NCBI RefSeq assembly: GCF_010015445.1
Contig: NC_053119.1
Span: 30,712,643-30,776,642 of the forward strand
Source: Perca fluviatilis
Taxonomy: Eukaryota; Chordata; Actinopteri; Perciformes; Percidae
Length of the DNA: 64,000 bases
Reading direction: 5' to 3'
Shown: positions 46,342-58,801 of the stretch, in pieces
Layout: each line of letters opens with the position of its first letter
Numbering within the stretch: position 1 is the first letter of the stretch
The notes under the pieces: model-generated
Databases searched by the model: none
Seen by the model: the letters and a program-made list of their open reading frames with translations, nothing else
Told to the model about the DNA's origin: nothing
Program-made: the position numbers and the translations under genes

Positions 46342-48959
46342 TTAAGGCGAGACACGGCAGGCAAAAACATCGGTTTTTTTTCACTGGTCAATTTTGAGAT
46401 TTTTGGCTATTTGTGTTCAATAACATGTATTCTTTCAGACTTGTGGTGAAAAAAAGTAAAAAATACACATTTAGGTCTTTATTTTACTGTACTTTGTCTG
46501 TTAGCGTCGGTAGATTTCTCCTAAATTCAACAAAAGTTGGCATTCTAAATCATCCCGCTGCTCCACGATCGCTGTCTGCACCCTGTCATCTCATATACCG
46601 TTGGAAAGCTCTCTCTCTCCTCTACAATGCTGTCGGATCCAAATATGGTCATTTCCTTTTAACCCTGTAAAGCCTGACACATGAAAAAATAGCCAGAAAA
46701 TTCTAATTTTTTGGAATTTAGATGTTTATTAAACCCACTGCTTGTAGTGGAATGATAATCCACTAGAGGGCAGAATACATGTCAGATTATATACAACAGG
46801 TGTTTAAGGAAATTATTGATCAACTTGATGAGATAGAGGTTTCACAAACTTGCGTAGCAAATATGATACAAATGGTTTTACAGGGTTAATCAGCAACCAA
46901 TCGTGAAAGTAAAAGGGGGGATTTAACTCAAAATGCGCAATCTCATTGGCTGATGCCAATTTCTGACAACGTGATTCGTTCAGAATCGTCACGTGACGCG
47001 CTCTGACATTTCCGCGCTCTGACATTTCCGCGGTAGTTCAGAATGTCGAAAGAAATGCGTCAAACGGTCGAAAATCACCTCAGAAAAGACGAAAACAGTT
47101 GTTATTAGCAAGAAGACCCAGGGGATTACACTCTAAGACAGCAGATGATGAAATGCCTTCACATAGTACGTCGATGTGTAAACTGTCGTTCAGAAAACAG
47201 GAGTTTTCAGACAGCGGAGGTAATCAGACCCTCTCTCTCTCAAAGCAGTTTACAGAAAGTCATATAGCCTACATGTCCTATGTGTCACATATATACTAAC
47301 TACACTGTACTGATCGCGATACAACACACTATATTACAAAACAATTACATTACACAACAGTTAAAATTGTTGTATAATATAATTACTATATAATAGGCTA
47401 CTAAACAAATCTGTAATTTTGGGATCCTAAAGTGGTTATGAGTCCCTCAGGCTGTGGCATGCAGATCCATATTTAGCTGTCAGTAGAGCTGCTGTCCCCT
47501 CTCCTAGGAGAACTTCCAGCTTCTTTTCTGTTGGTAACTTTGGGAACTTTTATTTTTTTGACTATTTTTCCAAGGTGTAATTCTCTTAGTGAAGATAGTT
47601 TCTCCCAGTGGAGGAGGAAGAGTATCTCTGTCTGACCCAGCTGGTGGTCACTGAGCCTGTCTCTCTCTCTCACTGACCTGTCTGTCTGACCTAGTTGGTG
47701 GTCAAATAACAATTTAGTCTACTTTGTTTGCTTTCTCCAATGTTCTAAATATTGGTCTTTTGAATGATTCATAATTAGTTTGGTTCTGTTGTTATGAACC
47801 AGTGCTGATGGGAGCCTGGTTAGTTAGTTTCACCATCAGCTGACTGAGGGGACTGGTTAGTTAGCTTCACCATCAGCTGACTGAGGGGACTATTTTGTGG
47901 GGAAAGTAAGCTTGAGGCAGCAGCAATATGGCCATCTCCATCTTCAATGAAGGTGCCTCTGCCATGCTTTCTGTTATGGAGAAGTTGTGGCTTCACAGCA
48001 CAGTTGTGACGGTCAATTCAATGAGAGAAACTAATATGCTCAGGATCTCGAAAGCTGAGACTGTCACAACTGCCAGTGTAAAACATAGGCTCAAGAGTGT
48101 AAGCATAGCTAAACTAGCCTACATATGGTGCTGGAATGGACAATTAGACTTTAGAAAGCTGTGACATCTACTGTTGGTCTTGTTCTGTGTCCATACAACT
48201 GTCTAGTGTGGGTTTTGTCTGCAACTTTGTGCATGATACGCCAATGTTAATTCAATGAGTTACTGCACTTGTAGGCCTTATATGCCTGCCATTTTATTAA
48301 GTAATCAATTTTCATGGGCTTGAAATATTCTATATTGTTATTACTAAGGGCCTGAGCATTTATTCTGTTTTTGAGCAATTATTCCAATAGAAATGTATTA
48401 AATTCCCCTATTTAAATCTTTAAATGCCGTTTTCTCAAAATGAGTTTTTTGTCATTTTTCAGTATAAACATCTCAGCCTATGTAGCACCTATGTACACCA
48501 AACTTTCCAGTTATACACTTAGTAGGATTCTGAATATATTTACAGAGGGATTTGTTAATACATCATTCCTGGCCTGATTTATGTGACATTTTAAGCAAAA
48601 AAATGTGGCGAAAATCGATTTTTTAAGGCCATGGACAGTATATTTGGATTTCCTAGGTAATGAAAGCAGATATCCTGAAATCCCTCTGTAATTTTGTTTT
48701 CATCTTGTGTGTAAACAAAATGAAAAAATAATTTTGCACCTGGCTTTATCATACGTTCAGATCTATCTACCGAAAATATATGCAAAATCGCGCATATTTA
48801 ATGAGATAATGCCTAATTTGCATAATTAAACATACACATTTCAAAAACTTGTAATACATTTCTTTTATATACTTATGTAAGTAATCAACTGAGGAAGTTT
48901 CATGGTGATATCTATTATTTTAAAGTTTTACCCTATTCACCTGTAGTGTCTCGCCTTAA
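46342..48959. mobile_element. TTAA-flanked Kolobok-like element (GGCGAGACAC ends)
   Basis: TTAAGGCGAGACAC at the left and GTGTCTCGCCTTAA at the right are perfect mirrors. The element is 2,618 bp. A 37-bp tandem duplication is inside (47817-47890). No transposase was recognised, though short frames occur around 46813-47300. Confidence 0.75.
47817..47890. repeat. 37-bp tandem duplication
   Basis: Two copies of a unit reading TGGTTAGTTAG(T/C)TTCACC then ATCAGCTGACTGAGGGGAC, differing by one base. Confidence 0.9.
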
Positions 48960-50159
48960 AGTGTAGTTTCTATATCTGCTTTATATTTACGTTTCATGTT
49001 CGTTTATGGAGTCGTGCTTTGTAACTGCTGATGAAGACCCAACAACACCTGATTTTGCCGCTTAAAGGGGTGATAGAATGATTATATAGGGTATTTCACA
49101 CTGTTCCTTAAGGTCCCCTAATAGGCTATGTAACATTGATTGGGCTGAAAATTGCCCGGTTGCTATTTTATGGGCCCTTATGCATCCCTGTGTTTTGGCC
49201 CTATTTGGAACGAGAGCTTTTCTTCCAAATATGGTATGCTCATGAATATTTAGATGAGCTGCGCGCTGATTGGTTGACATACAAGATACATTGGAGACGA
49301 GACAGCAGGTCTCATATTTCAGACATTGCAATGTTTCGTTACTAAATTCACTTCTGAGACTTTTTTATGTGAGAAATCAACTATATAAAGCTCATATATG
49401 GGCCGTTTTAGGAAAATGTATGGCTAATTGCAAATTTGGTAAGATGTGTTGGACTTCAGGTCCACACAGTCTGACGAAACAGCGGCAGCTCCGCTGCGCT
49501 CCAGAAAGTCACCGTTTCTGGGTTACTGGACAAACAGGGCTCGGGGCTCCACGGAGCTGGCCGGCTGCTGGCATAACTATAGTACATTTACATTTAGAAT
49601 TTTGTCACGCCACTTATATAACAGCTACCCCTAAGGTCTTACAAAGCTAACGCTTGTGTCCGATTTCAATTTAATGCATTTTTGTGAATATGAGGGGTTT
49701 TGTTAGCTGCTAGTGTCCCTTCAATCCTATGGGTAAAGATCGCGGCTAGCTGCAGGCCCTGAAGTAACCCAGAAACTGAGTCTTTGTGCGGGTATGGAGC
49801 GTCATGGGCTTCCGGTCGTGACGGTGATCCATCTAGCTCACAGTGAGCCGGGGTCTGTGAGGGAGGAAACGCCGGGCGGCGAGGCAGCACCGGCCGCTGT
49901 CACGTTAGCCTGCTGAACTCCTGCTGAACTACGACACACAGTCGGAAAAAATTTGCAATTAGCCATCAATTTTCGTAAAACGGCCCATACATTGATATGG
50001 GATGGGATGCACTGAATATTACGAAACAATACGGCCGAAAATGTTGTGATGACGCAAACAGAAACCGCGACCTGCACGTGTGTCAGTACCCGATCCGTTC
50101 CACCTGCAAAACGTCTCCTAAGCAAAGAGGTTGAGACGGACCACAGAGTGAAAACAATG

Positions 50160-50455
50160 AAAAGTACGCTCTTAGAGTCTATCAGCACACGTTTCAGTGA
50201 GATCTATTCGGATCCTCTGCACTTCATCGCGACTGTACTTGATCCGCGTTATAAAGACCATTACTTGGATGCGGAAATAAAGCAGGGCGCACAAGAAATG
50301 ATCCAGGCCGCGATGAATGCGGAGAACCCGCGTGGAGACGGAGACAGAGCGCGCCCTGAGATCAGAGCGCAGAAAAAAAGACTCATCTCTCTGCACCAGA
50401 TGAGGGGCATGCACCCTCGTTGTCTGATATGTTCAGTGAAATCCTGTAAGAAAGT
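50160..50455 (+). pseudogene. hAT/ZBED-type transposase fragment, copy 2
   Basis: Encodes SEIYSDPLHFIATVLDPRYK and KQGAQEMIQAAMNAENPRGD, nearly identical to the fragment in copy 1 but with a short in-frame deletion in the charged region. No BED finger or dimerisation domain is present. It is not functional alone. Confidence 0.8.
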
Positions 50456-50461
50456 GCCTCA

Positions 50462-50463
<2 letters not shown>

Positions 50464-50519
<56 letters not shown>
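50464..50519. repeat. (ATA)n microsatellite in hAT copy 2
   Basis: About 18 repeats, against about 8 at the same place in copy 1 (1083-1106). It is followed by GTAAGC in both. Confidence 0.95.
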
Positions 50520-51134
50520 GGTAAGCTATTCTGTTCTTAGGCTACTATATAATGTATGTGACTATCAGATTGTAGCCATATTTCTGCTAGATATTTTTTT
50601 TTTATTAAACTTTAATATTAATTTATACAATTGCAATGCCTTGATTTAAGTAAAGTAAAGTACACAGTCATAGCCATAAATGCAATGGTACTAATAATTG
50701 GCATAATTTCTTTCGGTTTTCGGTCTTGGTTTCCTCTTTTTCGGTTTTCGGTTTCGGCCAAGAATTTTCATTTCGGTGCATCCCTACTCTACATAGTTGA
50801 TTTCTCGCATAAAAAAAGTCTCAGAAGTGAATTTAGTAATTAAAAAGCGGATGAACAATGTATAACATTTCTGAGATCTGCGTGACCTAGATTCAGAAGA
50901 CTAAGCTGACCTCAGGTCAGTGGTGTAGCCTATGTAAATGTTGGGGCGTGACAAAGGTAGAGACTAGAGCCAAATAAGGAGGAGCGTTGAGATTTGCCCG
51001 TTTTCAGAGGCAGTTTCAAATACGAGATTTGCAGAGGAAAGGGGTGTCAATGGGATTTTGAGGTTCTATGTATGTCCTGTCATTTTTCAACTATGACAGG
51101 GTAAAATTGGTTTTGCATTCTATCACCCCTTTAA

Positions 51135-52080
51135 TAATAAAAGCACTCAAGATGCAGCTTAATCCTGTTGGTGAAAATTGTCACATGGTTGATGGTTGTG
51201 TAGCCTTGTGATACCCCTTTCCCACTAGCCAAAAATCCACTTAGACCCACTAACATCTGGCTTTTGGTTAGAATCGGCATTTACTCCCGGGAGAAATTAC
51301 TCTGCAGTAGGCACGGGTATTTCTCGTCTCCAGCTACGATCGGCAGCAATGAAACCGGATACCCGGGTAGATGAGCTAACTTTCGTCCCTTTTCCGGGCG
51401 CAATTCTGTGACGTGATTTAATTTACCTATAATGCATTGAGAATGCATAACTCAAGCCACAATCAGAGGTGGTCAAGGACAATGTCCTCATCTGACCCCA
51501 TGTGTGTAGTTCTCTCTCCATGATCCTCCATACTGAAGGATGGTCTTATTGACTCTAGCATGTATAAACACAAATAATCTCCCACAGTTGGCCAAGTTGA
51601 TATGCTGATGCCAAATGCATAACGTTTTTAAACGTGCCCTGCCACACGTATTTTATTACTTTGTGGTAAAGACTCTTAACATTTTTTGTGGAAAAAATGC
51701 CTTGGTTACCTTGTTTCAAGCCATTCTACTGTGGTATAGAAAGCCTGCAGGAAGACTAAGCTTGATTTGTGCCAGTTCTCATTAATATTCAACGAACTAA
51801 GCTGCTTGACTCTGATTGGCTAACAGCTAGCCAATGAGAGCCTAGCTATCAGCATCCTTTACCCAGCCCAACTGTGCGAGCTCATGAATAGTAATGAGCT
51901 CAGGCAACACCACGTCAGACTGACCAGCTTTTGTAATAGGCCTGATTTCTCAGCTTATTTCTTTTCAGTGGCTAGAGCTGGCAGAGGAGGTAGCAGTTCA
52001 TTTTCACATTCACGACATAACACAAACACATATGGACCTAAGATATTTCAAAAAAATACAATTGGACAATTAAACCCTTA
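51135..52080. other. repeat-like but unassigned
   Basis: The part 51211-51470 (ATACCCCTTTCCCACTAGCC start) and the part 51635-51960 (ACGTGCCCTGCCACACG start) look like MITE halves known from fish, but paired ends were not found. Confidence 0.4.
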
Positions 52081-52084
52081 CATC

Positions 52085-55000
52085 CACGTGTCCCTTGAAT
52101 CGAGCTGAATCTGATGATATAGGCCACGGCCATTTCCGCTAAGAAGTTTTTCCGCAATATAGCGCAATGTGCTAAACCAACTTTTCCAAACTCCTCCTAG
52201 GCCGTACGACCGATCTGCATGAAACCTGGTAAGTAGCATCTCCAGATGGACCTGACCAAAAGTTATCAAAAGAATTTTGCTGCGTTAAAGTATGCACATT
52301 TTACGACCAAACTAATTTTCCTAGCTAGCTACCAACACTAACTTTATCATATCTCGGCCAACTTAAAGTGATGGTTCGGAGTAATTCACCCTAGGGTCCT
52401 TTGCACCATGACCTCGAGCCAAACACCCCCCAGAAGCTTTTTTCACCTGGGTCGAACATTGGGAGAGTTAGCTAGAGTAGCGTTATCAGCTGAATAGCTT
52501 AGCGCAGGGGCTAATGGACACACGTTTGTATCTTGTAAGTTACCCCACTAATAATGCCCAAAATGATACCAAACATCTACAAGTAGTACAAATAGGTTAT
52601 GCTCTCATAAAACGATGGATTGGAAAGTTTGTAAGTACACCAGAAGTTTATGAACACTTCTCTGCTCTCTTCAGCTCTCTGTTGCTGCTGCTGCTACCTG
52701 CAGTTAGACGAGTGCTTAGGGCCGTCTACAAATTACTACACCGAAAAGAGATACAACAAAAATATTTATTAATTTAATGATTAAATAAGGTAATGTCTCC
52801 AAACTTACCTCAATTATTACTTGTCTCCTGCTAGTTATACTACAGCACTTACTTAAAAAAAAAAAAGTTAAATTAAAAAATATTTTTGTTGCATCTCTTT
52901 TCGGTGTTGTAATTTGTAGACGGCCCTAAGCACTCGTCTTACAGCAGCAACAACAGCAGAGAGCAGAAGCAAGCAGGCAAGTGTTATTTACATAAACTTC
53001 TGGTGTACTTACAAACTTTCCAATCCATCGTTTTATGAGAGCATAACCTATTTGTACTACTTGTAGACATTTGGTATCATTTCGGGCATTATTAGTGGGT
53101 AACTTACGAGATACAAACGTGGGTCCGTTAGCCCCTGCGCTAAGCTATTCAGCTGATAACGCTACTCTAGCTAGCTCTCCCAATGTTCGACCCAGGTAAA
53201 AAAAGCTTCTGGGGGGGTGTTTGGCTCGAGGTCATGGTGCAAAGGACCCTAGGGTGAATTACTCCGAACCATCACTTTAAATGCTATCAGCAAAGGGATT
53301 ATTGTTCAACATCGCACTACAATGGTCTGTTCCATTAGGAGGTGCTATAATCAACGTTTATGTGTTTTGGCCAACAACTCAATGCATGTAAATGGGACAT
53401 TTGCAATTGCAATTTCTCTGCTGTAGTAATTTCTGTCAACATGAAACTTGTGATGCTTGTTTGGCATGGTGCTCTGAGGATCTGTACCAAATTTGGCCAA
53501 GATCGGCCATTAGGGGGCGCTATAGTCATCATAGAACAGTTTGGCCCTTTTACTCAATCAATGTTAATGGAATATTTGCAATGGCAATGTACCACAGACC
53601 TTGCAGCTCACACCTCTCGATATTTCCTGATGTTTGCCTCCCACCGTTCCGCTTTGGGTTCTGCTTTGGGTTCCACTTTCGCATGCTCCCCGGGTCGTCG
53701 GGGGCGACTCGCGTCCAGCTGAATCTCCTAATATAGGCCACGCCCATTTCCGCTTAGACTTTTATGCATGAATAATCCTCCTAGACCGTGCAACTGATCT
53801 GCACGAAATTTGGCAGGTAGCATCTCCAGATGGACCTGACAAAAAGTTATCCAAAGAATTTTTATAGGATAAAAATTTCACATATTACGCACAAACAAAT
53901 TTGTGTAGCTAAGTATGAAAACACCAACTTTGCCATATCTTGACCAAAATAATTGCCATCAACGCAAAACTTAAGATTCTTGTTTGCCATGACCCTCTGG
54001 ACGTGCCCCACACATTTTACGAAAGTTGGCCACTAGGGGGCGCTACAAGTACATAAAGTTTATACCTCATGAACGGCTCATCCGATTTTTACAAAATTTG
54101 ATGGGTACCATCTAGGGCCACTCATGAGGACACCCCTACAGTAAGGTACTGACTGGTCAAAGTGGGCATGGCCTATGGGACCCTAATTGGTTTTAGCCCT
54201 TGGGCAAATTTTTGACGGCCTCAGTATATACGAAAACTCACAAAAATTGGCGCCCACATAAACATCTGGTAGCTTTGCGAGACTGTACAGCGATTTGGCC
54301 CATACCTGTAAGCGGGCTCCATAGTGCCCCCTAATGCGTGGAAGGCCTTAACTTGGACATAGTTGCTCCGATCTTCACCAGATTTAATAGATTTATTGCT
54401 CTAATCATTGTGGACATATTTCCCATTTACCTAGCCAAGGCGGAAGGCGGCCATTATAAATTATTCATTTTCAGGTGTTTTACATTCTTTCGAACTTGTC
54501 CTAGTGCGTGATTTCAATCTTCTTGAATCTTTGCAGGTAGTATCTGTTGACCTTCATGACGAAACATTATCCAAAGAATTTTGATAATTGAAAAGTTGTG
54601 GAAGTTACATTAACTTCCTGTCTAAACAGGAAGTTGCGTTATCGTGGCAAGAATTACTCAGATTCCCCCGAAACTTGAAAAAGTTGTTCTTCATGGTCGG
54701 TTTAGCATCTGTTCCAAACATGGTGGCAATCGGTCATTAGATGGTGCGGTTTTAATTTTATTTCAATAATCGGCAATATATTGATATATGGGAAACCTAC
54801 TTTGTCTAACTGCTCCTGGGCCGTGAGTCCGATCGACACGAAAAATTGCACATGGACTCGGAGGACCCTCATGACAAAAGGTTATCAAAAGATTTTTGAT
54901 AACTAAAACAACGCACAAGTTATGTAGGACCAACTTCCTGTAGGTGGGTGTCGAAACAGGAACGGTTGTATCTTGGCAAAAGTTATTCTGATTTACATGA

Positions 55001-55097
55001 AACTTAGAATGTGTGGTCTACATGTGATATTGCATCTAACAGTACCCCCTGGGCAAGGGGCGAGGGCCCGTTCATCGCTGCTTGCAGCTTTAATTAT
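52085..55097 (-). mobile_element. long copy of the GCTGCAAGCAGC-type high-copy repeat
   Basis: It ends with CGTTCATCGCTGCTTGCAGC then TTTAATTATT, the mirror of the start of 12106-12883. Repeated internal blocks include GGGGGCGCTA, AGCATCTCCAGATGGACCTG (at about 52230 and 53820) and ATCAAAAGAATTTTGATA-like parts. It is interrupted at a TTAA site by 52363-53280. No protein-coding frame was recognised. Confidence 0.65.
52363..53280. mobile_element. foldback TTAA element with ~400-bp arms
   Basis: TTAAAGTGATGGTTCGGAG at the left and CTCCGAACCATCACTTTAA at the right. The two halves (52363 to about 52785, and about 52865 to 53280) are near-perfect mirrors around a short AT-rich centre. It is inserted into the surrounding high-copy repeat. 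The end family matches 22099-22919. Confidence 0.88.
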
Positions 55098-55617
55098 TAT
55101 TATTCTGCAGGCTCGTGCGTTGCTAGGGGGCTCCATAGCGCCACCTAACGTGCGCCTTAAATTGGACAAAAGTAATAAGTTAATTTACCATATTTCAAGG
55201 GAACATAGGTCTCATCTTGAACTCCATGGTACTATTTTTAGAAAAAATTACATAATTCTAAAATTTGCGAAAATTGATATTCGTGCAATAATATTCATTT
55301 TACCAACACTTGTTTGAGGACTTTAGGATGCACGAAAACTCTCAGAATTTGGCAGCCATGTGCAGAATATTAATTTTATTTCAATAATCGGCAATATATC
55401 GATATATGGGAAACCGACTTTGTCTAACTGCTCCTGGGGCGTGAGTCCGATCGGCACGAAAACTTGCAAATAGACTCGAAGGACCCTCATGACAAAAAAG
55501 TATCAAAAGAATTTTGATAGCTAAAACAACGTGCAAGTTATGGAGGACCAACTTCCTGTAGGTGGGTGTCGAAACAGGAACGGTTGTATCTTGGCAACGG
55601 CTATTCCGATGAGAGGG

Positions 55618-56070
55618 AGTTAGATTTTTAAGTGGCACGTGCCAGTGGCATGTACTTATGGTACTTCCGTACGCCAATTGCGATTGCATGTAAATTGATG
55701 CCGTAGCAAGTTGTATGAAATGGCGAAAATCCGTTTAGGGACAATGGTCAGGTTGGAGGAGAGTTAAAACACAGGACTTTCACCCAGAAGAGCGGGGATC
55801 GAATCCTGTGTGTGACCTTGTCACACACAGGATTCGATCACAGGATGTGTGCAATTGGTATTTCCTTTTCACGTTTGTTGTTTTCCAAACCCTAACCCGT
55901 TATTCTTTTCCTAAACCCAACCAGTAGTTCTTTTCCTGAATGTAACACGCTTGTGACGTTACCTTGCAATAACACGTAGCCTCGCGATAACACGCCACTT
56001 GGCTTTTGGAAAGTGCCACATGCCAGGACAGGCCACTTCCGGCTGCCACATGCCACTTAAAAATCTAACT
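55618..56070. mobile_element. MITE with AGTTAGATTTTTAAGTGGCA ends
   Basis: The ends AGTTAGATTTTTAAGTGGCA (55618) and the mirror TGCCACTTAAAAATCTAACT (to 56070). Internal TTTTCCTAAACCCAACC and ACACGTAGCCTCGCGATAAC blocks match 12225-12480 inverted. A 20-bp perfect hairpin lies at 55797-55839. Confidence 0.82.
55797..55839. repeat. perfect 20-bp inverted repeat with 3-nt spacer
   Basis: GATCGAATCCTGTGTGTGAC, spacer CTT, then the exact reverse complement. The related copy near 12470-12520 has only one arm. Confidence 0.97.
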
Positions 56071-56548
56071 CCTACTGATTCCTATTTACATGAAACTTAG
56101 AATGTGTGGTCTACATGTGATATTGCATTGCCAGTAACCCCCGGGGCAAGGGACGAGGGCCCAGTCATCGCTGCTTGCAGCTTTAATTTAGATTTGTTCC
56201 CATAGTGACCAGTGTGGAGCTCAGGGACTCAGCTCTGGCTGAAATCATATTCTTAAATATTTGAATAACATGAGGTGCAAATTATGTGTCTGCTGTGGAG
56301 GCTGTTTAAGCGGCAAAATAAATGAAGCACCCATAAATCTGTTGAGATACGTAACACTTTAGTTGCACATAAAGTCACACGAGTAAAAAATGAGTGTTGG
56401 GGGAAAAAACACTAAAATAAGCAGAAAACAAGAAATATCACCTCAGATGCTGAATAATTCTATATGAACTGTAAGGGACCATTACAACATTTTAAAGTGG
56501 AGCAATGTTTGCTTTGAGGATTATGAGAAAATCCTCTTGTATTGCATA

Positions 56549-56553
<5 letters not shown>

Positions 56554-56617
<64 letters not shown>

Positions 56618-56633
56618 TGTGTGTGTGTGTGTT

Positions 56634-56684
<51 letters not shown>
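56554..56684. repeat. (TG)n microsatellite, interrupted
   Basis: TG repeats with TTTTTG and TTTGTTTG interruptions near 56615 and 56632. Confidence 0.96.
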
Positions 56685-56686
<2 letters not shown>

Positions 56687-56806
56687 AAATGTTGGAAGCA
56701 TTTAAAACAGATGCTGTTGAGTGGTCCAATAGAAGAATGAGTGAAAGGAACTGACTAGCCTGTGATAACACATTCAACTTGTCTACCAACAGGATCCCCT
56801 GCTGAT

Positions 56807-56864
<58 letters not shown>
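56807..56864. repeat. (AC)n microsatellite
   Basis: About 58 nt of pure AC, 120 bp from the TG tract and complementary to it. Confidence 0.96.
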
Positions 56865-56867
<3 letters not shown>

Positions 56868-56944
56868 TCCATGACACATGCTGTTTTGTTTTTGCTTTGT
56901 TTTGGGTTGTGATATTGTAAAAAGCAACAGGCATTCGAAAAGGT

Positions 56945-57228
56945 TAGGGCTGCTTGGATATGTGAAAATCATAATTACAATTATTTTGGTCAAGATTGAA
57001 ATCACAGTTATTTAACACGATTACTCATTGACTTTGGAAAAGATGTTGCCATTATTGAATAAAAAATTAAACCTTAAAATACTTTTCCCCCGTCAGAACT
57101 CAAGACAAAATAAGAGTTTACTTGCTCAACGTAATGTGCAAATTTTTTCTCTCGATTACTCTGGTTTTGTGATTGTTAGGAGCCGAAATTGTAATCACGA
57201 TTAAAAATGTGATTAATTGCATAACCCT
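56945..57228. mobile_element. hAT-like MITE
   Basis: The left TAGGGCTGCTTGGATATG then AATCATAATTACAATTATTT, and the right AATTGTAATCACGATT then TGATTAATTGCATAACCCT. These ends resemble a common fish hAT MITE. No 8-bp duplication was found. Confidence 0.6.
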
Positions 57229-57282
57229 GATGTTGATTCATCTCAGTTCCCTTATTTGATAGCTCCTCGCTCCGCGGCTAAA

Positions 57283-57322
57283 GCAGAAGTTGTTCTGTCC
57301 CTGCAGAAGTTGTTCTGTCCCT
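57283..57322. repeat. 20-bp tandem duplication
   Basis: GCAGAAGTTGTTCTGTCCCT occurs twice head to tail. Confidence 0.93.
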
Positions 57323-57479
57323 CCTTTGTGAAGGCCGTCTCAAAGCTCTTCTTTCTGCCCTGAGGAGTGAGCATTGAGGAGGGATCACCGAGGAGCTATA
57401 AGCGAGGATACACAAGAGCAGCCTTCCCAAAAGCCGTGCAGCTGAAAGTGTTGCTAACTCCGCCGATACAACTTACGAA

Positions 57480-58801
57480 TTAAAGGAATATTTCACCGCT
57501 GGAAAGCTGAATATATCTTTAAATTGGGTCACTTATGTAGTAGAAATGTGAAAAAAAATTGAAATTGGTGCCTTCTAGGCCGAGAAAAGCCAGAAAATGT
57601 GTTTTGGTCTTATATGGATGAAAAACACCAAATCCCAGAATGCACCTGCTTCGTTGCTTTGAGTCCACTCCCAAGCCACGCCTACCGCTTGACAGACCCG
57701 GACAGACCGACGGAGGCATTCAACTCAACTCAAGCGTGTTTTATTGTCATTTCAACCATATACACAAAACAACGTTTCATCGAGACTCAAGTGGTGTTAC
57801 ACATTTAACATATATAAAAACGACATTATATAAAAACGACATACAAAACAGGCTACATTTAGTACACACACTTTATAGGCTCCGTAAAGTTCAGCTAACG
57901 CATACTAGCATTAGCGCTTGGTGGGCTGTAAACACCGAGCATAAACACAGCCGTGAATTAGTGTGTAATGTAGAATGGTCGGCATTTAACAGTCACAAAC
58001 TCCACCAGCAGTTAGCAGTAGCTAGTTGGATTTTATTTCTACACCAGTCCACCTCCACGGGCCGGCGAGAGCAGCCTGGTAGCTGGATAGTCCCGGTTCC
58101 GGTACACTGTTGTTCAGGCATGTTTCCACAACAACAAAAACACAGCAGTCACTGAACTCACGTTGGGAGTTTCGTTGAAGGAGGATGTAGTCCAGCTTGT
58201 TGTTTAATGAGCGGACGCTTGCAAGCAGGATGGATGGGACAGGTGGACAGCTAGCGTTAGCTTTCCACCTAGCCGATGAGGATGTCCCCTAGCCGGCTAG
58301 CGGCATTGAGCAACACCGCTGGTCTCCGTGCGAGGCGCGTACGGGGTGCCGAGTATTGCGTCTGTAATAACGTTTCCTCCATATTCTCCGATCTGTACCG
58401 ATGTATCCCGGTGGTACACACGTCCGGTAGTTTGAATGCAGATCATTGTTGTAAATGTTATCTGCTGAAAACCGAGAGCCTGTTTAGCGAAGATTCAAGA
58501 TGGCTGACAGTCGTTTTCATTCGGAATACCTCGGCCAGACTCGGCAGTCCAACCCCCTGTGGGCGTGTTGAATACGGAAGTAGATCCTACTACTGGCTGT
58601 AGTCCTTTGCCTCTGGCCCAAAAATCTTCCAATGACGCAAAAATCGTCATTTTACGTCATCGGAAGATTTTTTCCAGGCCCCAAATGCAGAAATCTCTCG
58701 TCTCAGGGGGACATGAGGGAGGGAGGCACGGTCATTCAGAAATACTATCGGGTTTCTACTGATACAAAGCTGAATGCTAAATCGGTGAAGTATCCCTTTA
58801 A
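57480..58801. mobile_element. TTAA-flanked Kolobok/T2-like element (AGGAATATTTCACCG ends)
   Basis: TTAAAGGAATATTTCACCG and CGGTGAAGTATCCCTTTAA are mirrors. The element is 1,322 bp. A LINE-tail-like TTTTATTGTCATTTCAACCA (minus-oriented) lies inside at about 57738. GATTTTTTCCAGG/GGCCCAAAAATCTTCC inverted motifs are at 58616-58678. No transposase. Confidence 0.8.

Larger units (their letters stand above)
50002..50786. mobile_element. non-autonomous hAT element, copy 2
   Basis: Close relative of 567-1336. The right end GGTGCATCCCTA is intact, while the left end (TGGGATGCACTGA) is degraded and no clean target duplication is visible. It keeps the same transposase fragment. The ATA repeat is expanded to about 55 nt (50464-50519). 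Confidence 0.82.
49062..51134. mobile_element. TTAA-flanked Kolobok/T2-like element with hAT insertion
   Basis: TTAAAGGGGTGATAGAATG at the left and CATTCTATCACCCCTTTAA at the right are perfect 19-bp mirrors. Internal blocks match 11030-13806. A hAT copy (about 50002-50786) sits inside. It holds one unit of the ~190-bp repeat (about 49600-49745, inverted). No transposase. Confidence 0.85.
55098..56190 (-). mobile_element. second copy of the GCTGCAAGCAGC-type repeat, with MITE
   Basis: It contains TTGCTAGGGGGCTCCATAGC and GCGCCTTAAATTGGACAAAA, the mirror of 12570-12630, and ends with CATCGCTGCTTGCAGC near 56183. The block ATGTGTGGTCTACATGTGAT occurs here and at 55008. A MITE at 55618-56070 interrupts it. 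Confidence 0.65.
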
